Positions 35,806 to 44,245 of a stretch of DNA of 64,000 nt are shown here, in pieces; within the stretch, counting starts at the first letter, position 1, and every line of letters starts with the position of its first letter. A program made the translations under genes and the position numbers. The stretch is from NCBI RefSeq assembly GCF_901482445.1, contig NZ_LR590477.1, positions 1,116,001 through 1,180,000 of the forward strand. The letters run 5' to 3'. This DNA is from Neisseria lactamica (GTDB lineage: Bacteria; Pseudomonadota; Gammaproteobacteria; Burkholderiales; Neisseriaceae). The notes below the pieces were generated by a model that worked only from the letters and a program-made list of their open reading frames with translations, had not been told where the DNA came from and made no database searches.

Positions 35806-36564
35806 ATGAAAAAAGTCAGCGTATTGATTGTTGCCAAAAACGAAGCAAACCACATTCGGGAATGTATTGAAAGTTGCCGTTTCGATAAAGAAGTTATCGT
35901 TATTGACGACCACAGCACCGACAATACTGCCGAAATTGCCGAGGGTTTGGGCGCAAAAGTCTTCAGACGGCATTTGAACGGGAATTTCGGAGCGCAAAAA
36001 ACATTTGCCATCGAACAGGCAGGCGGAGAATGGGTTTTCCTGATTGATGCAGACGAACGCTGCACGCCGGAACTATCTGATGAAATCTCAAAAATTGTCC
36101 AAACCGGCGATTATGCCGCCTATTTTGTCGAACGCCGCAACCTTTTCCCCAACCATCCCGCCACACACGGCGCGATGCGTCCCGACAGCGTATGCCGTCT
36201 GATGCCGAAAAAAGACAGTTCGGTGCAAGGCAAAGTACACGAAACCGTACAAACCCCCTACCCCGAACGCCGTCTGAAGCATTTTATGTACCATTACACA
36301 TACGACAACTGGGAACAATATTTCAACAAATTCAACAAATATACTTCCATTTCAGCCGAGAAATACCGAGAGCAGGGAAAGCCCGTGCGTTTCGTTAGGG
36401 ACATTATCCTCCGCCCGATTTGGGGTTTTTTCAAAATTTATATCCTAAACAAAGGGTTTCTCGATGGGAAAATGGGTTGGATTATGTCCGTCAATCACAG
36501 CTATTACACGATGATTAAATATGTCAAACTATATTATCTGTACAAATCCGGCGGAAAATTTTAA
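35806..36564 (+). CDS. lgtF: Lipooligosaccharide beta-1,4-glucosyltransferase LgtF
   Basis: A 252-residue family 2 glycosyltransferase with VIDDHSTDNT (about 35-44) and the metal-binding FLIDADERC. In pathogenic Neisseria LgtF adds glucose to heptose I of the lipooligosaccharide core, from which the alpha chain grows. Two ATGs lie side by side (35803, 35806); MKKVSVLIVAKNE is the usual start. The gene joins rfaK with no gap. A basic C-terminus fits membrane attachment. Confidence 0.93.
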   Translation: MKKVSVLIVAKNEANHIRECIESCRFDKEVIVIDDHSTDNTAEIAEGLGAKVFRRHLNGNFGAQKTFAIEQAGGEWVFLIDADERCTPELSDEISKIVQTGDYAAYFVERRNLFPNHPATHGAMRPDSVCRLMPKKDSSVQGKVHETVQTPYPERRLKHFMYHYTYDNWEQYFNKFNKYTSISAEKYREQGKPVRFVRDIILRPIWGFFKIYILNKGFLDGKMGWIMSVNHSYYTMIKYVKLYYLYKSGGKF

Positions 36565-37629
36565 ATGGAAAAAGAATTCAGGATATTAAATATCGTATCG
36601 GCCAAGATTTGGGGCGGGGGCGAACAATATGTCTATGATGTTTCAAAAGCATTGGGACTTCGGGGCTGCACGATGTTTACCGCCGTCAATAAAAATAATG
36701 AATTGATGCACAGGCGATTTTCCGAAGTTTCTTCCGTTTTCACAACGCGCCTTCACACGCTCAACGGGCTGTTTTCGCTCTACGCACTTACCCGCTTTAT
36801 CCGGAAAAACCGCATTTCCCACCTGATGATACACACCGGCAAAATTGCCGCCTTATCCATACTTTTGAAAAAACTGACCGGGGTGCGCCTGATATTTGTC
36901 AAACATAATGTCGTCGCCAACAAAACCGATTTTTATCACCGCCTGATACAGAAAAACACCGACCGCTTTATTTGCGTTTCCCATCTGGTTTACGATGTGC
37001 AAACCGTCGGCAATCCCTTTAAAGAAAAATACCGGATTGTTCATAACGGTATCGATACCGGCCGGTTCCCTCCCTCTCAAGAAAAACCCGACAGCCGTTT
37101 TTTTACCGTCGCCTACGCCGGCAGGATCAGTCCGGAAAAAGGATTGGAAAACCTGATTGAAGCCTGTGTGATACTGCATCAGAAATATCCTCAAATCAGG
37201 CTCAAATTGGCAGGGCACGGACATCCGGATTATATGTGCCGCCTGAAGCGGAACGTATCTGCTTCGGGAGCAGAACCATTTGTTTCTTTTGAAGGGTTTA
37301 CCGAAAAACTTGCTTCGTTTTACCGCCAAAGCGATGTCGTGGTTTTGCCCAGCCTCGTCCCGGAGGCATTCGGTTTGTCATTATGCGAGGCGATGTACTG
37401 CCGAACGGCGGTGATTTCCAATACTTTGGGCGCGCAAAAGGAAATTATCGAACATCATCAATCGGGGATTCTGCTGGATAGGCTGACACCTGAATCTTTG
37501 GCGGACGAAATCGAACGCCTCGTCTTAAACCCCGAAGCAAAAAACGCACTGGCAACGGCAGGGCATCAATGCGTCGCCAACCGTTTTACCATCAACCATA
37601 CCGCCGACAAATTATTGGATGCAATATAA
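36565..37629 (+). CDS. rfaK: Lipooligosaccharide alpha-1,2-N-acetylglucosaminyltransferase RfaK
   Basis: A 354-residue family 4 (GT-B) glycosyltransferase. The N-terminal KIWGGGEQYVYDV, the linker GRISPEKGLENLIEA (about 189-203) and the C-terminal PEAFGLSLCEA (EX7E motif) are seen. In Neisseria it adds N-acetylglucosamine to heptose II. The ATG follows the lgtF stop codon directly, so the pair is co-transcribed and probably translationally coupled. Confidence 0.92.
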   Translation: MEKEFRILNIVSAKIWGGGEQYVYDVSKALGLRGCTMFTAVNKNNELMHRRFSEVSSVFTTRLHTLNGLFSLYALTRFIRKNRISHLMIHTGKIAALSILLKKLTGVRLIFVKHNVVANKTDFYHRLIQKNTDRFICVSHLVYDVQTVGNPFKEKYRIVHNGIDTGRFPPSQEKPDSRFFTVAYAGRISPEKGLENLIEACVILHQKYPQIRLKLAGHGHPDYMCRLKRNVSASGAEPFVSFEGFTEKLASFYRQSDVVVLPSLVPEAFGLSLCEAMYCRTAVISNTLGAQKEIIEHHQSGILLDRLTPESLADEIERLVLNPEAKNALATAGHQCVANRFTINHTADKLLDAI

Positions 37630-37632
37630 GCC

Positions 37633-37662
37633 GCTTTCAGACGGCATATGCCGTCTGAAAGC
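37633..37662. terminator. Perfect 30-base palindrome of two abutting uptake sequences
   Basis: Two inverted uptake sequences meet at CATATG with no loop spacer. It lies immediately after rfaK and may stop transcription, although no T-run follows. Confidence 0.55.
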
Positions 37663-37833
37663 CTTTGATGCAACAAACCGCCAAATTATATTCGTTCATT
37701 GAAAAGAAACACCCCGAATCCATCCTTCAAAATAAGAAAATCCCAATATCCCCCGATATTACGCAGCCTATTGGCAAAGTTTTGCAGCGTCTTCCCCGGC
37801 TTGTGCTGCCGAGTCAAGTGCTTTGTTACAATG
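37663..37833. other. Intergenic sequence before Correia element 2
   Basis: No gene or RNA is seen. A 66-codon frame here runs into the Correia element and lacks any family character. Confidence 0.5.
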
Positions 37834-37988
37834 TATAGTGGACTAACAAAAACCAGTACAGCGTTGCCTCGCCTTAGCTCAAAGAGAACGATTCTCTAAG
37901 GTGCTGAAGCACCAAGTGAATCGGTTCGGTACTATCTGTACTGTCTGCGGCTTCGTCGCCTTGTCCTGATTTTTGTTAATCCACTATA
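37834..37988. mobile_element. Correia repeat-enclosed element (CREE) 2
   Basis: A 155-base element with TATAGTGGACTAACAAA at the left and TTTGTTAATCCACTATA at the right, and internal sequence matching element 1 in reverse orientation. Its right end faces the transporter gene that starts 27 bases away. Confidence 0.93.
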
Positions 37989-37990
37989 CT
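37961..37990 (+). promoter_or_regulatory. Correia-borne promoter for the NSS transporter
   Basis: TTGTCC (37961-37966) and TATACT (37985-37990) are 18 bases apart. The -35 is inside the element; the -10 spans its end. Correia ends are known to make promoters of this form in Neisseria. Confidence 0.65.
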
Positions 37991-38015
37991 ATCTTCACAT
38001 TTCTTAATAAATTTT

Positions 38016-39353
38016 ATGAGTAACCATACTTCTTGGTCGTCCAAAATCGGTTTCGTCCTTGCTGCGGCAGGTTCGGCTATCGGTTTGGGCGCGATTTGGA
38101 AATTTCCTTATACGGCGGGCACCAACGGCGGCGCGGTGTTTTTCCTGCTGTTTTTGATATTTACTATCTTGGTCGCCCTACCCGTTCAGCTTGCCGAATT
38201 TTATATCGGGCGCACGGGCGGTAAAAATGCCGTCGATTCCTTCAGGGTTCTGCGTCCGGGTACGCGGTGGCTTTGGGTCGGGCGGATGGGCGTTGCCGCC
38301 TGCTTTATTTTGCTGTCGTTTTACAGCGTGGTCGGCGGATGGGTATTAAATTATGTCGTCCACAGTTTCACGGGGGCGGTTCATACCGGCGCGGACTTTG
38401 AAGCCCTGTTCGGCACAACGATTTCCAATCCGGCAGGTTCGCTGTCCTATCAGGCACTGTTTATGCTGATTACGGTTTGGGTGGTCAAAGGCGGGATTTC
38501 AGACGGCATTGAAAAGGCAAACCGTTATCTGATGCCGGGGCTGTTTATCCTCTTTATTGCGCTGGCAATCCGTTCGCTGACGCTGCCGGGTGCAATGGAG
38601 GGCGTGTCTTTCCTGCTCAAACCGAATTGGTCGTACTTTAAAGCCGATACAATGATTACGGCTTTGGGACAGGCGTTTTTTGCCCTGAGCATCGGCGTTT
38701 CCGCTATGATTACCTACGCTTCGTATTTGGGGAAAGATCAGGATATGTTCCGCTCGGGGCATACGATTATGTGGATGAACCTCTTGGTTTCGCTGTTGGC
38801 AGGTTTGGTGATTTTTCCGGCGGTGTTCGCCTTCGGTTTCGAACCGAGCCAGGGGCCGGGATTGATTTTTATCGTATTGCCGGCGGTGTTTATGAAAATG
38901 CCGTTCGGTACGGTTTTGTTTGCGGTATTTATGCTCTTGGTTGTTTTTGCCACGCTGACTTCGGCGTTTTCGATGTTGGAAACGGTCATTGCCGCAACCA
39001 TCCGCCAAGACGAGCGCAAACGCAAAAAGCACACTTGGCTTATCGGCACGGCTATTTTCATTGTCGGCATCCCGTCCGCGCTGTCTTTCGGCGTATGGGG
39101 TGAGTTTAAGGTTTTCGGCAAAACCATTTTTGATTTGTGGGACTATGTTATTTCCGCCGTCATTATGCCGATTGGTGCTTTGAGTGTTTCCATCTTTACC
39201 GCCTGGATTCAGGACAAGCAGTCTGTGTTAAAAGATACCGGCGCGGGCAGCACCGTACCCCGAGCAGTGCTGCTGCTGTGGCTGAATACCTTGCGCTACC
39301 TCGCCCCGATTGCCATTATTATCGTTTTCGTCAATTCTTTGGGCATCCTTTAA
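38016..39353 (+). CDS. Sodium-dependent transporter, NSS/SNF family
   Basis: A 445-residue protein with 11-12 membrane segments. The first helix carries GSAIGLGAIWKFPYTAGTNG, with the unwound sodium/substrate site of LeuT-type transporters. It probably imports an amino acid with sodium; the substrate cannot be read. It is preceded by a Correia element that supplies a likely promoter and is followed by a strong terminator. Confidence 0.9.
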   Translation: MSNHTSWSSKIGFVLAAAGSAIGLGAIWKFPYTAGTNGGAVFFLLFLIFTILVALPVQLAEFYIGRTGGKNAVDSFRVLRPGTRWLWVGRMGVAACFILLSFYSVVGGWVLNYVVHSFTGAVHTGADFEALFGTTISNPAGSLSYQALFMLITVWVVKGGISDGIEKANRYLMPGLFILFIALAIRSLTLPGAMEGVSFLLKPNWSYFKADTMITALGQAFFALSIGVSAMITYASYLGKDQDMFRSGHTIMWMNLLVSLLAGLVIFPAVFAFGFEPSQGPGLIFIVLPAVFMKMPFGTVLFAVFMLLVVFATLTSAFSMLETVIAATIRQDERKRKKHTWLIGTAIFIVGIPSALSFGVWGEFKVFGKTIFDLWDYVISAVIMPIGALSVSIFTAWIQDKQSVLKDTGAGSTVPRAVLLLWLNTLRYLAPIAIIIVFVNSLGIL

Positions 39354-39370
39354 AAATCCCGCCCAACGGC

Positions 39371-39405
39371 AAAATGCCGTCTGAAAGCCTTTCAGACGGC
39401 ATTTT
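39371..39405. terminator. Bidirectional terminator between NSS gene and apbE
   Basis: AAAATGCCGTCTGAAAG and its inverted copy, nearly loop-free, lie between convergent genes. Confidence 0.8.
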
Positions 39406-39414
39406 GCTTCAGGT

Positions 39415-40422
39415 TCAACCTATTTCGTTCAAAGTATTGTCCGGCATCAGCAGCCAAACTTTAAGCCGCCTGCTTTCGGCAACCGACCGTATCAGCGGCA
39501 AATCCATCACGGAAAACGCCGTCGACAAGGCATCGGCAACCGCCGCATCATCCGCCATTACGCTGATGCTTTTATAACGAGGCGTACTCACGCCGGTTCG
39601 CGGATCGAACAAATGGGTAAACCTGCCCGCCTTGTCCATCACCGTCCCATAGCCGCCCGAAGTGGCAAACGCCTTGTCTTTCATCGTGATATTTGCCAAC
39701 ACGCCTTCTTCGTCGTCCGGATTGCGGATGCCGACATTCCAAGTCCGTTTACCGTTTGTATCAAACCCGCGGATTTCACCCATATCGACCAGCGCGGCAG
39801 GCACGCCGTTTGCTTTAAGCAGCGCAACAACCTTGTCTGTGATATAGCCTTGCGCGATACCGTTCAAGGACAAACCCATACCCTTTTCGGCAAAACGGAT
39901 TTCACGGTCGTCAAACGAGACTTTGCCGAAGCCGACCCGCTTCAGGGCTTCATCCACGCTGTTTTGAGGCGGCGGCGTTTCCGCATCGGGATGGGCGGAA
40001 AAATAATCAGCATACAGTTTCCACAAAACCTGCACTGTCGGATCGAATGCCCCGCCGGTCAAAGTATGCATCTCCCGGCAAATGCTCAACAGTTCCAAGA
40101 AATCCGCCGGAGGCGAAGTCAGATAACCGTCCCTGTTCAGGCGGCTAATCAGACTGTCTTCACGGTAAAGACTGAACATTTTTTCCAAACGCGCCACTTC
40201 CGCCAAAACCTTATTGACCAAATCCGCCGCCTGTCTGTCGTCCACACCGAACAGACGGAGCTCCGCACCGGAACCCAGCGCGACACCTTTCCAGAAAAAC
40301 ACATTTTCATTGCGTTTTTCATCATCGGCGGCAAAAGGATTCGGCAGGAAAGAAACCGCCGCGCCCGCCGCCGCAACGGCGGCAACCGTCAAAAAACGCC
40401 TGCGCCCGAAATGCCTGCCCAT
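39415..40422 (-). CDS. apbE: FAD:protein FMN transferase
   Basis: A 335-residue ApbE-family enzyme with an N-terminal twin-arginine-like signal (GRRRFLTVAAVAAAGAAV). It attaches FMN covalently to threonine residues, for example in Na+-NQR subunits. GAFDPTVQVLW, LNGIAQGYITDKV, DMGEIRG and the metal-binding THLFDPRTG are present. It starts eight bases after thyA, so the two are likely co-transcribed. Confidence 0.93.
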   Translation of the reverse strand: MGRHFGRRRFLTVAAVAAAGAAVSFLPNPFAADDEKRNENVFFWKGVALGSGAELRLFGVDDRQAADLVNKVLAEVARLEKMFSLYREDSLISRLNRDGYLTSPPADFLELLSICREMHTLTGGAFDPTVQVLWKLYADYFSAHPDAETPPPQNSVDEALKRVGFGKVSFDDREIRFAEKGMGLSLNGIAQGYITDKVVALLKANGVPAALVDMGEIRGFDTNGKRTWNVGIRNPDDEEGVLANITMKDKAFATSGGYGTVMDKAGRFTHLFDPRTGVSTPRYKSISVMADDAAVADALSTAFSVMDLPLIRSVAESRRLKVWLLMPDNTLNEIG

Positions 40423-40430
40423 ACCGCCTC

Positions 40431-41225
40431 CTAAACCGACACTGCCGCCTTGATATGCGGATGAGGGTCGTAACCTTCCAACTCAAAATCTTCAAATTTG
40501 AAAGCAAACAAATCTTTGACTTCAGGATTGATTTTCATCACAGGCAAGGCGCGCGGTTCGCGTTCCAACTGCAATGCGGCCTGCTCGAAATGATTGCGGT
40601 ACAGGTGCGCGTCGCCAAACGTATGGACAAACTCGCCTACTTCCAGTCCGCACACTTGCGCCATCATCATCGTCAAAAGCGCGTAGCTGGCAATATTAAA
40701 CGGCACGCCGAGGAAAATATCCGCACTGCGCTGGTAAAGCTGGCAGGACAGTTTGCCGTCGGCAACGTAAAACTGAAACAGCGCGTGGCAAGGCGGCAAG
40801 GCCATCTCATCGACCAAAGCCGGATTCCACGCCGACACAATCAGGCGGCGCGAATCGGGGTTTTTCTTAATTTGTTCCACCACATTGGCAATTTGGTCGA
40901 TATGCCTGCCGTCGGGCGCGGGCCAGCTGCGCCATTGGTAGCCGTAAACTGGGCCCAAGTCGCCGTTTTCGTCCGCCCATTCGTCCCAAATGGAAACATT
41001 ATTGTCCTTCAGGTATTTGATATTGGTATCGCCTTTGAGAAACCAAAGCAGCTCGTGGATAATCGAACGCAGATGCAGCTTTTTGGTCGTCAGCAGCGGA
41101 AAACCTTTGCCCAAGTCAAAACGCATCTGATAACCGAATACGGAGCGCGTGCCCGTACCGGTACGGTCTGATTTGTCCGTACCGTTGTCGAGGACGTGGC
41201 GCATCAAGTCCAAATAGGCCTTCAT
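40431..41225 (-). CDS. thyA: Thymidylate synthase
   Basis: A 264-residue enzyme methylating dUMP with methylene-tetrahydrofolate. The catalytic cysteine lies in LPPCHALFQFYV (about 146), and the C-terminal YDPHPHIKAAVSV is conserved. Three ATG codons occur in a row; the third (41225) has the best spacing from GAAAG and gives MKAYLDLMRH, the family start. It is divergent from gdhA. Confidence 0.95.
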   Translation of the reverse strand: MKAYLDLMRHVLDNGTDKSDRTGTGTRSVFGYQMRFDLGKGFPLLTTKKLHLRSIIHELLWFLKGDTNIKYLKDNNVSIWDEWADENGDLGPVYGYQWRSWPAPDGRHIDQIANVVEQIKKNPDSRRLIVSAWNPALVDEMALPPCHALFQFYVADGKLSCQLYQRSADIFLGVPFNIASYALLTMMMAQVCGLEVGEFVHTFGDAHLYRNHFEQAALQLEREPRALPVMKINPEVKDLFAFKFEDFELEGYDPHPHIKAAVSV

Positions 41226-41646
41226 CATCATCTTTCATCAAATTAAACGGCGCATATTGTAACATTTCCAGCCAACGCCCGAGTCCGAACAAACGCGCAG
41301 GCCGCCCCGCCTGACGATAAAAACGCGAGTACGGTCAGGCAGGATTGTTGACAATTTCTATTCTTTCCCACGGGGAATCGGGCTTAAAAACAAAATTACC
41401 TTGATTGTAATCAAAAAATCTAGTTTAATTACTTAGAATAAAATTCCAATAATATTTTTATTTGCGAAATTAATTTATGATTATTGATTGATTATCGGCA
41501 ATAAACATCAACAATTGAAAATATGGAAAAAATAATGTCAACAATTTGTGCCAAATCGGGCTTGGCATCAGAAAAAAATAGGTTTATATTGCTACCTACA
41601 AATTTGTTTTCCCATTAGTACAATATCAACCAAAAGGAGTATCCGA
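41226..41646. other. Long AT-rich control region between thyA and gdhA
   Basis: This 421-base gap is much more AT-rich than its surroundings. It holds a perfect FNR box (41401-41414), a -10-like TAGAAT (41434-41439), and three copies of an ATTGTTGA-type motif at 41344-41355 (plus) and 41507-41516 and 41537-41546 (minus). No protein is evident. A small RNA in the 200 bases before gdhA is possible but not shown. Confidence 0.6.
41401..41414 (+). promoter_or_regulatory. FNR-type operator upstream of gdhA
   Basis: TTGATTGTAATCAA is an exact match to the FNR consensus TTGAT-N4-ATCAA. TAGAAT at 41434-41439 puts a start near 41446, so the box is centred about 39-41 bases upstream, where FNR activates class II promoters. 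Confidence 0.7.
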
Positions 41647-42981
41647 ATGACTGACCTGAACACCCTGTTTGCCAACCTCAAACAACGCAACCCCAATCAG
41701 GAGCCGTTCCATCAGGCGGTTGAAGAAGTCTTCATGAGCCTCGATCCGTTTTTGGCAAAAAATCCGAAATACACCCAGCAAAGCCTGCTGGAACGCATCG
41801 TCGAACCCGAACGCGTCGTCATGTTCCGCGTAACCTGGCAGGACGATAAAGGACAAGTCCGAGTCAACCGGGGCTACCGCATTCAAATGAGCTCCGCCAT
41901 CGGTCCTTACAAAGGCGGTCTGCGCTTCCACCCGACCGTCGATTTGGGCGTGTTGAAATTCCTCGCTTTTGAACAAGTCTTCAAAAACGCCTTGACCACC
42001 CTGCCTATGGGCGGCGGCAAAGGCGGTTCCGACTTCGACCCCAAAGGCAAATCCGATGCCGAAGTAATGCGCTTCTGCCAAGCCTTTATGACCGAACTCT
42101 ACCGCCACATCGGCGCGGACACCGATGTTCCGGCCGGCGACATCGGCGTAGGCGGACGCGAAATCGGCTACCTGTTCGGACAATACAAAAAAATCCGCAA
42201 TGAATTCACTTCCGTCCTGACCGGCAAAGGTTTGGAATGGGGCGGCAGCCTGATTCGCCCTGAAGCGACCGGCTACGGCTGCGTCTATTTCGCACAAGCC
42301 ATGCTGCAAACCCGCAACGATAGTTTTGAAGGCAAACGCGTACTGATTTCAGGCTCCGGCAACGTGGCGCAATACGCCGCCGAAAAAGCCATCCAACTGG
42401 GTGCGAAAGTGCTGACCGTTTCCGACTCCAACGGCTTCGTCCTCTTCTCCGACAGCGGTATGACCGAAGCGCAACTCGCCGCCTTGATCGAATTGAAAGA
42501 AGTCCGCCGCGAACGGGTTGCCACCTACGCCAAAGAGCAAGGCTTGCAATACTTTGAAAACCAGAAACCGTGGGGCGTTGCCGCCGAAATCGCCCTGCCC
42601 TGCGCGACCCAAAACGAATTGGACGAAGAAGCCGCCAAAGCCCTGTTGGCAAACGGCTGCTACGTTGTTGCGGAAGGTGCGAACATGCCGTCAACTTTGG
42701 GTGCGGTCGAGCAATTTATCAAAGCCGGCATCCTCTACGCCCCGGGCAAAGCCTCCAACGCCGGCGGCGTGGCAACTTCGGGCTTGGAAATGAGCCAAAA
42801 CGCCATCCGCCTGTCTTGGACGCGCGAAGAAGTGGACAGCCGACTGTTCGGCATTATGCAAAGCATCCACGAGTCCTGCCTGAAATACGGCAAAGCCGGC
42901 GACAAAGTGAACTACGTCAACGGTGCGAACATCGCCGGCTTCGTCAAAGTTGCCGATGCGATGCTGGCGCAAGGCTTCTAA
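41647..42981 (+). CDS. gdhA: NADP-specific glutamate dehydrogenase
   Basis: A 444-residue hexameric-type enzyme that makes glutamate from 2-oxoglutarate and ammonia. The catalytic lysine lies in LPMGGGKGGSDFDPKGKSD (about 120-138), and the nucleotide-binding GSGNVAQYAAEKA follows. ATG 41647 has AAGGAG eight bases before it. It is preceded by a long AT-rich leader with an FNR box. The downstream gdhR regulator is known to control it in meningococci. Confidence 0.95.
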   Translation: MTDLNTLFANLKQRNPNQEPFHQAVEEVFMSLDPFLAKNPKYTQQSLLERIVEPERVVMFRVTWQDDKGQVRVNRGYRIQMSSAIGPYKGGLRFHPTVDLGVLKFLAFEQVFKNALTTLPMGGGKGGSDFDPKGKSDAEVMRFCQAFMTELYRHIGADTDVPAGDIGVGGREIGYLFGQYKKIRNEFTSVLTGKGLEWGGSLIRPEATGYGCVYFAQAMLQTRNDSFEGKRVLISGSGNVAQYAAEKAIQLGAKVLTVSDSNGFVLFSDSGMTEAQLAALIELKEVRRERVATYAKEQGLQYFENQKPWGVAAEIALPCATQNELDEEAAKALLANGCYVVAEGANMPSTLGAVEQFIKAGILYAPGKASNAGGVATSGLEMSQNAIRLSWTREEVDSRLFGIMQSIHESCLKYGKAGDKVNYVNGANIAGFVKVADAMLAQGF

Positions 42982-43006
42982 GCAAACGCCGCCGCCCCGC
43001 AAACCG

Positions 43007-43044
43007 AATGCCGTCTGAACCGCAAATGCTGTTCAGACGGCATT
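43007..43044. terminator. Bidirectional terminator between gdhA and gdhR
   Basis: AATGCCGTCTGAAC and its inverted copy enclose a 10-base loop between convergent genes. Confidence 0.75.
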
Positions 43045-43115
43045 TCCTTATCCGCCCGTTCAAATCGGGTGAGACTACCGATACATCTGAATATGCTATG
43101 CCGTCTGAACGGCAT

Positions 43116-43895
43116 TCACACCGCCCAATCCTGCACGCGCTTCAAATCGTTTTGCGCCAAAGTATCCGCGTGGCGGTTACGGCTCTGATATTCCCTGTCT
43201 TTCAAGATGCTGCTCGCCACATAATTCAAATGGGACTTTGCCGCCTCCGAAGCCTCGACCTGCCGGCGGTTCGATATCGCCTCATACAGCACGCGGTGCT
43301 GCGCCATCAGTTTCGGACGCGGATCTTCTTCCTGATTCAGGTAAATAAGGCTGCTGCGCGTCTGCCGGTACAGCATTTTCAACAAACCACCCGACAAATG
43401 GCTGAACAACAAATTGTGCGCCGCATCCGCAATCGTCTGATGAAAGCTGACATCGGCTTCGCCCTGATGTTCCAAATTGCCGCTTCCGCACGCTTCCTCA
43501 AACTTTTCAAGCCAAAACCGAATCCGCTTCAAATCGGCATCCGTGCGGCGTTCTGCCGCCAATGCCGCCATACAGCCCTCAATATGGCAACTGAAATCAA
43601 AAACATCCTGCTCCCAATTGGAATGCTTGCCCAAAAGCTCCTGCCAACTTTTCAGGAAATCCTGCTGCGGTTTGACGGAAACATAATAGCCGTCGCCCTG
43701 CCGCGCTTCCAAAACCTGACGGGCGACCAAAATATTCAATGCCGACCTGACCGACGGACGCGAAACGCCGAACTCTTCCGCCAAAACACGCTCCGGGGGG
43801 ATCTTGCCCCCTTCCGCGTAAATGCCTTCCGCAATGCGCTCCTCCAGCACCGACAACACCTGATCGCTGATTTTCTGCGGCCTTATCAGTTTCAT
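43116..43895 (-). CDS. gdhR: GntR/FadR-family transcriptional regulator GdhR
   Basis: A 259-residue regulator: an N-terminal winged helix (PPERVLAEEFGVSRPSVRSA, about 32-51), then an all-helical FCD effector domain (about 90-235). Its place between gdhA and lctP matches GdhR, which regulates gdhA in meningococci and lctP in gonococci, with 2-oxoglutarate as proposed effector. ATG 43895 (MKLIRPQKISDQ) with GGAGG upstream is chosen over an in-frame start 19 codons earlier. Confidence 0.9.
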   Translation of the reverse strand: MKLIRPQKISDQVLSVLEERIAEGIYAEGGKIPPERVLAEEFGVSRPSVRSALNILVARQVLEARQGDGYYVSVKPQQDFLKSWQELLGKHSNWEQDVFDFSCHIEGCMAALAAERRTDADLKRIRFWLEKFEEACGSGNLEHQGEADVSFHQTIADAAHNLLFSHLSGGLLKMLYRQTRSSLIYLNQEEDPRPKLMAQHRVLYEAISNRRQVEASEAAKSHLNYVASSILKDREYQSRNRHADTLAQNDLKRVQDWAV

Positions 43896-43952
43896 CACCC
43901 CCTCCTTTAAAAGATTCTTTGCCGAACCCTTCCAAAATACATCAAACATCAA

Positions 43953-43967
43953 ATTGGACTGACCAAT
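43953..43967. promoter_or_regulatory. PdhR/LldR-like operator near gdhR
   Basis: ATTGGACTGACCAAT has inverted ATTGG/CCAAT arms around five bases, closely matching E. coli PdhR-type sites (ATTGG-N5-CCAAT). It lies 58 bases upstream of gdhR, so GdhR may bind it and control itself. Confidence 0.6.
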
Positions 43968-44189
43968 CAGGGCGGATTCTAATGACCCGCCGTTCCCGCC
44001 GTCAACGGCATTTACCTCGCACCACCCCTGAAATACAGGAAAAAACTACATCAAACTACATTTTTTATTCGCATAATTTATTGTTTTAATTATATTTAAA
44101 CAAAAACCTCCGCTTCAAACCTGCCGCACCGCCCAAAAATATATTGACCTGAATATTAAAGTTTCGTAAAGTAATGCAACGTTGCTTTA

Positions 44190-44204
44190 ATTGGTTTGAC
44201 CACT
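44190..44204. promoter_or_regulatory. PdhR/LldR-like operator near lctP
   Basis: ATTGGTTTGACCACT matches the first site at 13 of 15 positions, with one arm mismatch. It is 42 bases before the lctP ATG, where binding could block transcription. Confidence 0.55.
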
Positions 44205-44245
44205 ATTGCCGACGATTAGAAAAATATTTCCGGAGATGCCCAATT

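Noticed and set aside
37699..37899. 66-codon frame before the NSS gene
   Set aside because: Half of it lies in Correia element 2, and it has no recognisable features.
43796..43812. G6 and C5 runs inside gdhR
   Set aside because: These are below the length at which neisserial tracts usually slip, and the frame is intact.
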